DNA of 64,000 nt from Opisthorchis felineus (GCA_004794785.1 SJOL01009658.1:36625-100624), one strand, 5' to 3'. Shown: positions 22,290 to 33,039, numbered from the stretch's first letter. Numbers and translations are program-made. The notes: a model not told the origin generated them from the sequence alone.

Positions 22290-23090
22290 GGAGTTCCATT
22301 ATGACCTTGATGCTGGTCTAACCTTCGATTCGCGGTTCAGACGTTACGAAGACATTTTCACAGCTGAATTGAAGCACAAAGATGATGTCTGGAGGGTGCG
22401 TTTATTGCTCAGAAAGCTTGGTACAACGGAACACACACGGTATTCCAACTTCATCCTGCCAAAGAACACGCGTGATCTCAGTTTTGACAAAACCATGCAG
22501 CAACTCTCAACAATTTTCGGTGAGCGTTCGTCTTTGTTTACTATTCACCACCAACGTATGAAACTAGCGAAAAAGCGATCTGATGACTATATCACTTATG
22601 CCAGTAGAGTCAATCTTGAATGTGAACAATTCACGTGTTTTCAGTTGCATTCAAACAGTGATATCAGCGAGAGACTATTGAACAAGATTAAACAAACTCC
22701 CGAGATAATGCTGCAGTCCATTACCCACGAGTGCCAGCGCCTTTTGAATCTTAAACACGACACGGCCATGTTGGAGAGACCATTATCCAACCCTGCTTTC
22801 AATAATGCCGAGGCGAATTCGAGGCAACCTCCCTTGGCGGTAAATTCAAAATGGGGGAAAAGCCCCAGTCGGCATGCTGACAATGCGGCGAATGGCATTT
22901 TGTGCGATTGTGTCCCTATAAAAGGCACAAATATTCAGTGTGTAATCGACGTGGACACAAAGAAAGCCAGTGCCGGACGCGGAAAGCTAGTCGAAGACGC
23001 AGCCAAACCCGGAGGTCACGAAGCAGACGGAGCCTGTCAGAACCCCGCTTCAACGCAATACTTGCCACATATGATAACCAGGTCGATGCT
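22268..23090 (+). pseudogene. Ty3/Gypsy gag with two zinc knuckles (broken)
   Basis: Gag packages the retrotransposon RNA. Similarity starts about 22,280 (ITEFHYDLDAGLTF, in frame with the 285-codon open stretch 22,369-23,223) and continues through RRYEDIF, VRLLLRKLG, FILPKNTRDLSFD and ECQRLLNLKHDTA, a typical capsid-like region. The nucleic-acid-binding end lies in another frame, so there is a frameshift between about 22,820 and 22,870. Knuckle 1 is a C-x2-C-x3-H-x4-C pattern (Cys at 22,875, 22,884 and 22,911, His at 22,896), but the codon after its first Cys is a TGA stop. Knuckle 2 (C-x2-C-x4-H-x4-C, 22,932-22,973) has Tyr (TAT, 22,932) instead of its first Cys. A basic SR-rich tail follows. 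The N-terminus is cut off at the junction with the minus-strand remnant. Confidence 0.9.
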
Positions 23091-23093
23091 TGT

Positions 23094-23345
23094 AGCAAGT
23101 ATGTTACAATCAGAGGTAACAGAAGCACAATTTGACTACAGCTCGATATGGCTTCTGATAAAAAGATTGTTTCCCGGCGCACCTGGAGGAAGATCGGATA
23201 GCCAAAATTCAGGCCAGCAATGAACACCGCTAAAAATGCCTCAGGAAGTAAGCTTCAATTACTTGGTGAATTTGATTGTGACATGGAGATAGGAGGCCAT
23301 CGTGATCGTTGCTTGCTGCTTGTGAGCTTAATCTCCTGGGTATAG
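23094..23345 (+). pseudogene. Ty3/Gypsy aspartic protease (broken)
   Basis: The retroelement protease cuts the gag-pol polyprotein. After KYVTIRGN the frame has a TGA stop (23,133-23,135), then LQLDMASD. This is the place of the active-site D-T/S-A/G triplet, which here reads Asp-Met-Ala (23,145-23,153). VSRRTWRKIG follows, a TAG stop at 23,199, then KLQLLGEFDCDMEIGGHRDR, the usual second strand pair of the family. The frame is lost near 23,330, and a piece like GIDWIDRLHL can be traced out of frame around 23,335-23,365. Two stops, one changed active-site residue and frameshifts make it inactive. Confidence 0.85.
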
Positions 23346-23439
23346 ACTGGATTGATCGCTTGCATCTTTCAACATGGTCGATCGACAGCTTATGCATATC
23401 AAAACCAATTCAAATCTTGAGAGTGTCTGGGGCCAGTAA

Positions 23440-23640
23440 CCCATTCGATGCCGCGATTCTACGACTACAACAACGATGACGTTTTCAGCGACGGCCTTGG
23501 ATGCTGCTCGAAGGCGAAGGTGGTGCTTCATCAGCGCCTGAACCTCCAGCCAATTTTCAGACCCAAAAGCCTAGTGCCATACGCGGTTTTACCAATCCCC
23601 GATGGCGAACTCAAACGCCGATCAGACAGCCTTGGATCAA
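23440..23640 (+). pseudogene. Ty3/Gypsy RT N-terminal start
   Basis: In the open frame 23,448-23,789, residues 22-58 (KAKVVLHQRLNLQPIFRPKS, then VPYAVLPIPDGELKR) correspond to the entry segment of Ty3/Gypsy reverse transcriptase, where '.P.PYA.LP.V..EL.RL' precedes the fingers domain. Similarity ends after LKR near 23,625, well before the catalytic palm. The remainder is either unrecognisable or in the assembly gap that begins 290 bases later. It continues the plus-strand gag and protease remnant. Confidence 0.8.
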
Positions 23641-23645
23641 GGTCA

Positions 23646-23912
23646 GACAGTGCCTCCTATATACATAGCGTTAGGCCGTTGTACTTTCCGCCCTGCCACT
23701 CTCTTGTCGTAATAAAGCTGTTGTGTCCCTTGTCGGCGAGTCTTTTCTTCGGCACTAGGCGCTGGAGCGGGTACAGAAGTCTGATATAACAAGGAGTAAG
23801 ATGTTGACGGACAGCATTGCCCAATGTGTACATTGTACTGCCCTGGTGTTCTAGTAATGATTTGAGGAGAAAGGATTCATGATTTCCCGTCAAGAACACA
23901 GTTCAGTTTGGT
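23646..23912. other. Unassigned sequence before the gap
   Basis: No recognisable protein. An 81-codon open frame on the minus strand (23,657-23,899) shows no family I know. Confidence 0.5.
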
Positions 23913-24548
23913 NNNNNNNNNNNNNNNNNNNNNNNNNNNNNNNNNNNNNNNNNNNNNNNNNNNNNNNNNNNNNNNNNNNNNNNNNNNNNNNNNNNNNNNN
24001 NNNNNNNNNNNNNNNNNNNNNNNNNNNNNNNNNNNNNNNNNNNNNNNNNNNNNNNNNNNNNNNNNNNNNNNNNNNNNNNNNNNNNNNNNNNNNNNNNNNN
24101 NNNNNNNNNNNNNNNNNNNNNNNNNNNNNNNNNNNNNNNNNNNNNNNNNNNNNNNNNNNNNNNNNNNNNNNNNNNNNNNNNNNNNNNNNNNNNNNNNNNN
24201 NNNNNNNNNNNNNNNNNNNNNNNNNNNNNNNNNNNNNNNNNNNNNNNNNNNNNNNNNNNNNNNNNNNNNNNNNNNNNNNNNNNNNNNNNNNNNNNNNNNN
24301 NNNNNNNNNNNNNNNNNNNNNNNNNNNNNNNNNNNNNNNNNNNNNNNNNNNNNNNNNNNNNNNNNNNNNNNNNNNNNNNNNNNNNNNNNNNNNNNNNNNN
24401 NNNNNNNNNNNNNNNNNNNNNNNNNNNNNNNNNNNNNNNNNNNNNNNNNNNNNNNNNNNNNNNNNNNNNNNNNNNNNNNNNNNNNNNNNNNNNNNNNNNN
24501 NNNNNNNNNNNNNNNNNNNNNNNNNNNNNNNNNNNNNNNNNNNNNNNN
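23913..24548. other. Assembly gap (636 N)
   Basis: A run of undetermined bases. It is bounded on the right by AT microsatellite sequence, which suggests the gap is caused by low-complexity DNA. Confidence 0.99.
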
Positions 24549-24655
24549 TATATATATATATATACATGAATATAAACATATAAATAAATATAAATGAATA
24601 TATTCGAATATATATTCAAATATAAAAACATGTAAAACCAAATATAAAAACAAAA
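24549..24655. repeat. AT-rich low-complexity block
   Basis: TA dinucleotides pass into TATAAATAAATATAAATGAATA-type sequence with almost no G or C for about 100 bases, directly after the gap. The gap may hide more of the same. Confidence 0.9.
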
Positions 24656-25849
24656 TATCGGTTAGCTAGAAAGCAGTTTATTTACGGAGCAGGGTTTGAT
24701 TAGGACCTCGCTAATAAAGTTTATATCTTCAGAAGAAGGAGCGTTTCTGAGCAGCACGTGACATACGTCCCATGTTGCTGTGCCACTGTGGTGAAGACAT
24801 TCTCACGGTTGACTGTCAGATAGTCTTTACCAGTCTCTTATTGCACAGATTACACTCTGCGTTTTTAGTATAAACTGAATAAAACAGAGGAAAAACTCGG
24901 CAATCCTTTTATCAATGGATATGCAAGCTGCTGGCAATCAGCATATATTCTAATTGGTTAGCCAACAGTGCTGAGCTGAGTTTTGATCCTTCAAATTTTC
25001 GATCAGTACAGCCGAGACTTGTGAGCAGCATCGAAGATAGAATTTGAAGAAAAAAACGAAACAAAACAAATGAATACACTGGCATATCCGTGCGTCAATT
25101 ACTACTCAACCGGTTGTTAGTTTGCTCAAGATTGTAGAAATATTACATCGATATATTGGGATCAAGTTTAAAATGTCTCGGTGATGGTTGGACTGCATTT
25201 CGACCTAGCGAATACAGTCGTTCTCTCAGTCACTCATATCAGCCGAACAGGGGTGCTTGCCAAACGAAAGACCCGAAATAGAATAGAAGTGCCAAGCAGG
25301 CAATCAAAGTATGTCACTTTCAGAGTGGTCCTTCAAACAGGGGCTAAATGTTGGACTTCATTCATGCACCTGCTGTAACATACTCGAGAAAGCTACACGC
25401 ATTGCAGGTGTGTTCTACTCACAATTTATTGTTTGCGCTTTTTAGATGATGAGTAGAGAACAGAATAGTGTTTTTCTAGATATATATTTCTTTCAGGCGT
25501 TCTCCGGTTGCTTTCTTTGAAGCCGACTGACTGTTTGAGTAAAATCCCTTCTACTGGTTTCTTTTAGCACTTTGTGGGTAAATGCACGTTCTTCTGCTTG
25601 CGCAAGTAAAAAAGTCCATCTCTTGAGACTGTTCGAGTTTGTTTTAGTTATTTAATAGGAACAGGCTGCTTTTTCGACTGAAAGGTATGCTGAATTTAGC
25701 CCCAATGTGCGAAGCTATTAGCATAGAACACTACTCAGCCGTCTCATCCCAACTTGGATTAGTTTCATCGTCATGTTCGTCAGCAGAATTCGTGAACACG
25801 TTTAAAATGTCCACTGAAGATTTCATGCTGTAGGTGAAGCCAATCCATG
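24656..25849. other. No recognisable gene
   Basis: About 1.2 kb of unassigned sequence with only short open frames (up to 65 codons at 25,181-25,378, without motifs). Confidence 0.6.
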
Positions 25850-25925
25850 CCGAAAAACCGAGAAGTCTTGGGTTCGCAACCCCCAGGAGTTTCGTGAGAT
25901 TCTCACTTTTGTGCTTTTTGGCTTA
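25850..25925 (+). mobile_element. tRNA-derived SINE-like fragment (copy 2)
   Basis: GGGTTCGCAACCCCC at 25,870-25,884 is a strong T-arm/B-box-like sequence with a TGGG/CCCC stem. The block CCGAGAAGTCTTGGGTTCG, then AGGAGTTTCGTGAGATTCTC, matches the minus-strand SINE copy near 4,140-4,190 with scattered differences. No convincing A box is left upstream, so this is a 5'-truncated or worn copy. Confidence 0.5.
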
Positions 25926-27186
25926 CAGCGTGTAGTAGTTACACTTACAGGATGAATTCTTCATTGAAAACCGCCCAGTTCTCCTTACACCATCAACAGA
26001 GTTCAAAATGTATTCGAGGAGACATTAGAAAAATTTCCAAATGTTCCCAATGGAAGCGATGGAAAATCAAGGTCTTTATATCCTGGAGTGGCACTGAAGT
26101 AGGAGAATGTGACAATATTGTCTAGGCAACAGTTCATCGGCTGGATATATTCATTCCGGTTTCTAATCACACGGCTGCCTTACGAACCATACTTGTCTAA
26201 GGGCCAAGTGTGCAACATAAGGGCATGACTGATTGGGACAAAAACTGCTATGCGGAGAACGTTGATATGAGGGGCTACAAAGTGAACAGTGTGGAGCACT
26301 CTGCCTAATGTCTACTTCCTTTTAACAACTGTCTCCCCAATCCGACTGTATGGCTGTGGAGGGCATTCAGAACTTTTGGTCTATTGGTCTCTGATACGAC
26401 CGAATTTGTTTGACATTTCAGATGTCGTATCAAATAGGAGGCATTACACGATTTTTCTTTGCGTTCCTGACTAACAGTAAGCTTAGTATGCACCACATGA
26501 TTTTGTTTTGAGCAAGCTCTTGCACCGTATCCAAACAATGAAAGAATAAATACATTCTAATCCAATCAGAATAAGCTTACTGCGTAGATGACTGCAGATC
26601 ACAGAGAGGAGCAAAATCCTGGAAAGTCTTTGGTTCGGAACACGTACTGTTTTGTGCGAAGCTTAACTTAGACCTAATGGCCAGAGAGAGATGCTGCCCT
26701 TCTGGCCATTTGGGTATTACGTCACTGGAGAATGCGGATCATTGCCTTGCGGCCCCATGCAAAATAAGCGCCGAACTAGCTCTCACTGATTTAAAGATGG
26801 TTAATCCTCCGAAGTATCTAGTTTACATTCATAGTAAATTCCGTTGTCGAAAAGACGATCCTTATTCAACATGATTCAGCCTTGTTTCGCCAAGAGATTG
26901 TGCATAAAACACTTTCTTGCTGCACAAGCATGGACACTCAACTAGCCCGAATATCCCTAGCTATGGCAGGAAAATATCTGGTCTGCCCAACAGGATCGCA
27001 ATCACTAGTTGAATGAAAAGGTTAGCAATCTGGAAAATGTTGCAAGTTTGAATGATTTGGAGGCTTTTCCAACCAATGAATCGGGTAAGCAATGCGACAG
27101 GGAACATAACCTTGGCTGTTAAAGACAATAACTCGAGGCAGACAGGGCCTTTTTACCGACTGCTAAGGGATTCAATAAAATGGAAT
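25926..27186. other. No recognisable gene
   Basis: Unassigned. Open frames up to 78 codons, no motif seen. Confidence 0.6.
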
Positions 27187-27463
27187 CACGAAATTAGCGA
27201 AATACACTCATTTGCAAACAAATTTGATTTTGCGAGAGACTCACTTGGAACCCAGCTGAATATCTCGTTTGTGATATCTCCAGGCAACTGAATGTGCTGC
27301 ACCAGGCCGCCTCAAATATCGTAGCAACTGAAATATGAGGCGGCCTGGTGCAGCACATTCAGTTGCCTGGAGACATCACAAACGAGAGATTCAGCTGGGT
27401 TCCAGGTGAGTCTCTCGCAAAACCAAATTTGTTTGCAAATGAGTGTATTTCGCTAATTTCGTG
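27187..27463. repeat. Large palindrome: two inverted copies of repeat R
   Basis: The left arm 27,187-27,314 and right arm 27,336-27,463 are each 128 bases and pair without indels. I count four mismatches in the part compared base by base, which makes the arms about 97 percent identical. The 21-base loop is 27,315-27,335. Each arm is a copy of repeat R (other copies at 20.0, 36.9, 38.7 and 57.3 kb). The right-hand copy is longer, starting about 27,311 (CTCAAATATCG), as in the single copies. The two copies meet at a short CTCA homology. As RNA this would form a near-perfect 128-bp hairpin. Confidence 0.95.
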
Positions 27464-27478
27464 CAATTTGGTTTCAAG
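27311..27478 (+). repeat. Repeat R, copy C (plus-strand arm)
   Basis: From CTCAAATATCG through ATGAGGCGGCCTGGTGC, ACGAGAGATTCAGCTGGG, TTCCAGGTGAGTCTC to GAGTGTATTTCGCTAATT. It carries a splice-donor-like CAG/GTGAGT at 27,403-27,411. It is followed within about 20 bases by the hammerhead-type repeat copy 2, the only place where complete R and complete hammerhead repeat adjoin in the same direction. Confidence 0.9.
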
Positions 27479-27480
27479 TA

Positions 27481-27585
27481 GAACTTAAGGTTGACAGAAA
27501 CTCGGAGACTGCGCCTACTTGATGAGCCCCAAGAAGGGCGAAACCGGTCTTGGGGTGTCGAAGAATTTTCAGCAACCTTATGAGT
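27481..27585 (+). mobile_element. 105-bp hammerhead-bearing repeat, copy 2
   Basis: Ungapped alignment to 4,634-4,738 with about 15 differences in 105 bases. It begins GAACTTAAGGTTGAC and ends CAGCAACCTTATGAGT. The flanking sequences are unlike those of copy 1. Directly upstream is the palindromic pair of R repeats. Confidence 0.7.
27511..27560 (+). ncRNA. Hammerhead-ribozyme-like motif (core position C3 changed)
   Basis: TGATGA at 27,520-27,525, a perfect stem II GCCC (27,526-27,529) with CAAGAA loop and GGGC (27,536-27,539), GAAA at 27,540-27,543, then CCGG, T 27,548 and C 27,549. The base at C3 is T (27,519), which would replace the essential C3-G8 pair by a U-G wobble. The first stem I pair is C opposite T. 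So this copy has the better stem II but a damaged core, the reverse of copy 1. Probably inactive or weak. Confidence 0.45.
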
Positions 27586-27769
27586 GGGGAATCACGAGAA
27601 CCTTCTCTTTGACCTCAAAAACGTCATACAACCTCCCTTGCACTGCATCGAGAAAAAGGCCGCAAAGATCAACAAGTGCCTGGAGAACAGTAGGACTCCG
27701 GAAGACGGTAAAATCCTAGTCGAAACATTAAAAGCCAATGCAGCACCGTTTTTCAAGCTATCTTACTGA
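27578..27769 (+). CDS. Unassigned open frame next to the hammerhead repeat
   Basis: Sixty-plus codons in one frame (27,584-27,769) read [20 protein letters not shown], then [20 protein letters not shown] and end FFKLSY before a TGA stop. It is rich in Lys, Glu and Leu and looks like a helical protein segment more than random translation does, but I recognise no family. It starts at the edge of the hammerhead repeat, so it could be the tail of a protein exon or a coding remnant of the element that mobilised the repeat. No splice signals were decided. It may be chance. Confidence 0.25.
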
Positions 27770-30700
27770 TATTTTGTTGTACATGGGACAGTGAAGCATC
27801 TCTATCTGACTGGGCACTCCAGTCCTGTTAGCTTTTCCCAGACAGGCGATGACAACTACCGCGGCATTATTTGATGGGCACAGCAGAGGAAATATTCGCC
27901 TTGCTTCTACGCAGACGCCTTATAGCAAGAAAGTAGGTTTTTGCTTTGGTGTCCGATAGCTTGTAGTCGCCTAGTTCGTGTTTGTCAGTGGTCTTCGAGA
28001 GCTGCCAGAATTGAAATTTCGTCAAAACGGGCTCCATTTTGCATGTAAGTTGGTCGGTTTTACAAGGTGGAAGTTGAACCGTCCAGATATGTACTTCAAA
28101 GCGGCCCATGATACGGGTACTCTTATTGATTTCTCTGCACTGAACGAACAACTTCATTCACCGTAATTAGATTTGGCAGATAGAAGGGAATGAATCTACT
28201 CCGTTGGTTGGTTGATTTTCACTTCCAATAAAAGGTTCTTGCCCATCAAATGGTAGAACTGTATCTTATTTTCAGTTCGACTGGCAACTTCACCTTACCA
28301 GTAAATTGATTGTGCGGTATCCAGAAAAACACATGTCAAAAATGACAAAATGCAATAGTAGACGGAAAGTCCTCTCAGTTGTGATGTCGTAAGAAACCCA
28401 AATTATTTTGAGGCACAAGATGCCAGCTTCAAATCGTATGTTGTACCTTGTTACTGAATTGATTATCTCAGCTCTGTCCATGACCGATGAAAATATGTCT
28501 GTGTAGGCACAAGAGTTTCCCCGGTCAGAATCAAAACTAGAAGGAGAAGTCCATCAGGACTGAGGTTATGTATGAACTAAATCTTTCACCAAACATGGAT
28601 CATCTGTACTTGAACCGATGGCCATGTTTTCGTTTGCGCCTCTTCTGACTTACTGGTTTGATATGACTTTTTTTAACAGTCAATGACGTTCAACAATGCA
28701 GAATGATTTACAGTAACAGTCGATAGCTAACATAAACATCCATCTGCTGGCGGGTGTCTTGGGTGATCAGAAGAGACGTGCACACAATCATACTCTGAAT
28801 CAATGGATTCCTTCTCCAAGTGCATCACAGCGAGAGAGCAGCTACATATTTCAAATGAGGTTCATCCATACCCAGATGAGGTGGACGGCTGTCTTCCTAA
28901 AGAAGGAAGTCTCTTAGTGTGAATACTTCTCACACCGTGTAAAATCAATCCATTCTTCAAAGCACCGGATCTTCTAAGGTAGCACTTGTGTATAGAAGCG
29001 TCATAAAACTGTCCAAACTGATGGTAATTTTACATTTTACCTGTAGTCCAATCAAAGTGGTATATTGTTGGATAATTCTGAAACAAACCGGATTTGCGAA
29101 ACCAGGCTATGCCATATGAAATGGAGAAGCAGGTAAACGTAGTGATTTCCCCCCCCCCCTTCGTACAAAAGAGAATGGGACAATATCAACTTCGTCCTTA
29201 CCAGCATAGCCAAACGTTTAGGTGGTAAAATGAGTAAAAATCCCACAATAAGTAAGATTTGTTCGTGTGGTGCAGACTAACCAATCCTCCATCGAATTAC
29301 ACCACTCCTGTGCACAGGTTTGTCTTTTGAATAAATCCGATGGACTTAATACGAGTTCAGTTTGAGTTAAAATGTGCTGGCTGTTGGTTGTGTGAATATT
29401 AACGATAGTTTTACAAACGGTTGGCAATTCATCTTTTTCATCTGCGCCCCCCTCAGTTACAACTGTACGTGTGTTTGTATATGCGTCGGCAAGCATTGTT
29501 CATTTACCCATTCACGATAGCAAATTAAACGCAGACCAAATAGATCCCTTGGGAGAAGTATATTACCATGGTTAGGGAGAGGGCGCATGTCAGCGATGAA
29601 ATGGCCGAAATGAAAGCTTGCCATTGAACACTGAGATTGAAGGCATATTTTTCAATGGAGACGAAAAGCCCAAGTAAACGAATGCCGAGTGACTAAAAAG
29701 ATTTCGCCAAGTAGTGGAGATCAGTATTTGCGTACGAATGCTTCATTAAAACCCATTCCATTTTCAACAGTTACCACTGAAACCGGAATACCATTTTTCT
29801 TGTTTGCCATCAGTAGCATAGGCAGCATAATTGTTGTTGGCAGTGTTGGCAGTGCATTGTCATACAATTACAATTAACTACGAACGGCCAAGGTATGAAT
29901 GGTGTGCAGGTAATGGACCTATTCCTGGCCCACGTCAAAAATTCTGAGGCAGGTGTGCCCTCAAACACTCGTTGAGACAAATTGGACAGAACCAGACGAT
30001 AGAAACACCGGCGAAATCAGCTGATTGTCATATGTAGCAATGCATCCACCAAAACGGATTTTGGTAAGCAGGCAACGTCAGCAGTACCCAGCCAATTAGT
30101 AGCCCCCATGCCACTCGGCCAATTCACACACTGTTCACCTCAAATTTGGCTCTTTCTGAGTAAGGCGTAGAAAGAAACGTTTTGCCATAAAGACGATCGT
30201 CATGCCTTCATAGCAAAACATCAAGCTACTGCGTTTTATGATGCTGGTTATTCTTCATGCCTTTTCTACGAATCTGCTGAGGTCATTCAACGTCAGCAGC
30301 GGTCCCGAGGCATCGATGGTTGAAGACTTGCTGACGCTCCTGATCATCTGGTCAAAAACAGCAACCAAGCCCGTAATTTTGCAGGCTAAAGTAAAATGAC
30401 GCATGTTTCTGACGCCACAGGTGACGCAAACTGGAGGAAGATCGTCAGGACCAGAAAATCGTTGGGACCCATTTAGGTGGATGGGGCACCATGCTCCACT
30501 CCATGTTTTCGCTATTGACCTGCAGTGTAGAATCCGGATATCCACCTAAACCGTGGCTCCCAATGTGTAACCGGAAGATTCAAAAGCTATTCTTTGGTGG
30601 GCATCACAGAAACTTTGTTAATTTGAGTAGTTTCTCTGAAGAGACATTCCAAGTGCCTACTACCCGAATCGACTAAAACAGCCTGCGAAGATTTCAAGTC

Positions 30701-33004
30701 TTTTTCGCTCGTTCAGTGTTTTTGGCCTGTCGGAATCACTGGACCTCTCAATCTGCATGTAGATCAGTCTGACTTAGCATCTGATGATGCCCCAAATCTC
30801 ACTAAGTGGAATCCGTCTGTGGTTGTCTGAAAAGACCCGTAGATGGTCCCGGAATTTCTCACGGAGTAGATTGTCTCGCCTAATAGATCGGTAGCAACCA
30901 AAATTGTCGGTTAGCAGAAACTGAAGTGGACGGATCTCTTTTGCTTATTGGTTTTGATCGGTGAGCTTTTCACGAGACGTGTGTGGTGTGCGCACACTGC
31001 TATAAATAGGAAACTCAAAGAAAAGCTGGAGAAGTTAGTGCATAATCGGAATTCATACTGGTGGCTTTGGAGGAGCAACGGGTAGGGATTGCACCTCATC
31101 ACGTAGATACCTGATGGCAGTGAGTTTTATCTATTCGGACATAATTCCGAAATTTCTGGAATTAGTGTTGCACAAGAACGTTCTATGCTCAGCAAGCAAG
31201 TTTAAAAAGTTTTGTCTCCTGTCTACACATTTCGCGTTCAATCCAAGGTTACAGCTTGACTGGGCCTCAGAAACGCACAATCATTTTCTATGTGCATTCT
31301 TGTCATCATCAACTACAAGTTGATGAGTTCCTTGTAGAAGAGCACTCGGGGCTTCATAATAGGTCATTTCTGGCAGCTTGGAATATTTACTCCGTCGGGA
31401 CATATGTAGCCATAATGAGCAAAAGACAAAGCGCCCGACAGTTCTACAGACTTTGTCTAACAAGCCACTTATAGACGATTGTTAGTGGATAGTTATCTTA
31501 GCAGAGATGCTTCTGTTTGGTGACTTCAAACTACTAAATTCGGCCTATCCCATTACAGCGGTCCCTGTGCCAACTGAAACATGCAGCCGAAAGTGAAGAG
31601 ATGGTGGTGAGAGTCGATCACTTGTATCCTGACAGATAGCGCAAATGAAGGATGACTGAATCCAGCCTGTTGTCCTGCTTGGTTCAGAGTGTGGACTTTC
31701 AGGTCAGCTATGTGGGTCAGGGATTTAAGTGCGACAGCTTATTTTAAGATACCTGAGTCTCCTGCTATAGACGGGTTGCAGAATCACGTGTTAATTTTGA
31801 CGCATAACAAACAAAATCGTTTATTCTTATATAGGGACCCGTTTGAATATGGTAGGTGAAAGTGTTAGAAGGGAGGCATGCAAAACTGAATGTTTTCACC
31901 TATTTGTCATACTATGCGCAGCAAGTAAGGTGACCTGGTTCGCGGCCGATGTAAAATCAAATTGTTTCTGAGTTCAGTGTTGCACGTAGACAAATGCGGC
32001 CAGAGCCCTTTAAACCTAGATAAAGGATGAATAAGACCAGCTGCCGAAACCATTGGCCTTAAGCCCCAACGTGGAGTACCTGGCGGATGCTGACCCACAA
32101 CAAAAGTACTACAATTACATGTGCCAATCACTAACTTGTGGGAGAGAGACTGCATTTATCGGACCTTTATTCACTGGATTTGTAAAAGAATGCATGGAAC
32201 CTCGCAGTGGAACCTTCCAGTATAGCTCAATGAATCATGGAAGCGTACAGACAGTCACACATAGATTAGGTCTACCACACTGTGTCGGGCACGAAGAATT
32301 GTACGTTATGATGGTCTTAAAAGTTATAAGGAGCAGGTCGGTAACAAATCACCTCCCATGGCAATGAGTGCTATGGGGTTTGCGTGTGTCTGTACGACAT
32401 ATCTGTCTAGTGCTTCGTTACAAGACCACAACATAGATGAAGTTGGCTGAGGAGCCCAACCAACTTGTGAGCCTTGGTGTTCAGTATCCGAAAATCCCTG
32501 ATGTGAACTAACACTGGGACGGGAAATGAGAACTAACTGAAAGGATACGACACACGAAGTAATGCAAAGTGAACGCATTCCAGAATCAAGATCAATGATA
32601 CCGAAAAACTCCCTGTTGTAACATGCAACGATTTTCTGTCATTAGATTTCCACAGGAAGAAAATCGCGCGACAGAGCGAACCGTTCTACAGAAGCTGGTG
32701 CTGTGGACAACACAGGAAACTTCAAACCAGAGATTCAAATATACAGTCCAATATATGCCAAAAAATAAGGATGAATGATGGCTGATACTCTTGAAGTGTG
32801 GCTGCATTTGTGCAGCAATGTGCGGTTTTCGTTCTTATAAATTTCACAGAAACTAAGTTGAAATTCATGGAGTTTACAGTACGCTAGTCGATACATACGA
32901 GGGTGGACAGGAAAACACAAAACAGCAGTCTGGGAGTATGGCAGGACTGACTAGTAGGCAGAGCTTTTCATACTTTTGTTTTAGATCAGTTTAACTGTAA
33001 TGTG

Positions 33005-33006
<2 letters not shown>
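27770..33006. other. No recognisable gene
   Basis: About 5.2 kb unassigned. It contains a C11 run at 29,149-29,159. Open frames reach 97 codons (27,867-28,157 and 30,255-30,545, both minus), without a motif I can name. Confidence 0.55.

Positions 33007-33039
<33 letters not shown>
33007..33039. repeat. (AT)16 microsatellite
   Basis: Thirty-three bases of alternating A and T, read directly. Confidence 0.95.

Noticed and set aside
23879..24653. Apparent 230-260 codon open frames across the gap
   Set aside because: They consist almost entirely of undetermined bases.
30255..30545. 97-codon minus-strand frame with a Cys-x2-Cys (VCVTCG)
   Set aside because: A single CxxC with no partner residues at domain spacing; no family could be named.
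30781..30800. CTGATGA box
   Set aside because: No GAAA box at hammerhead spacing.
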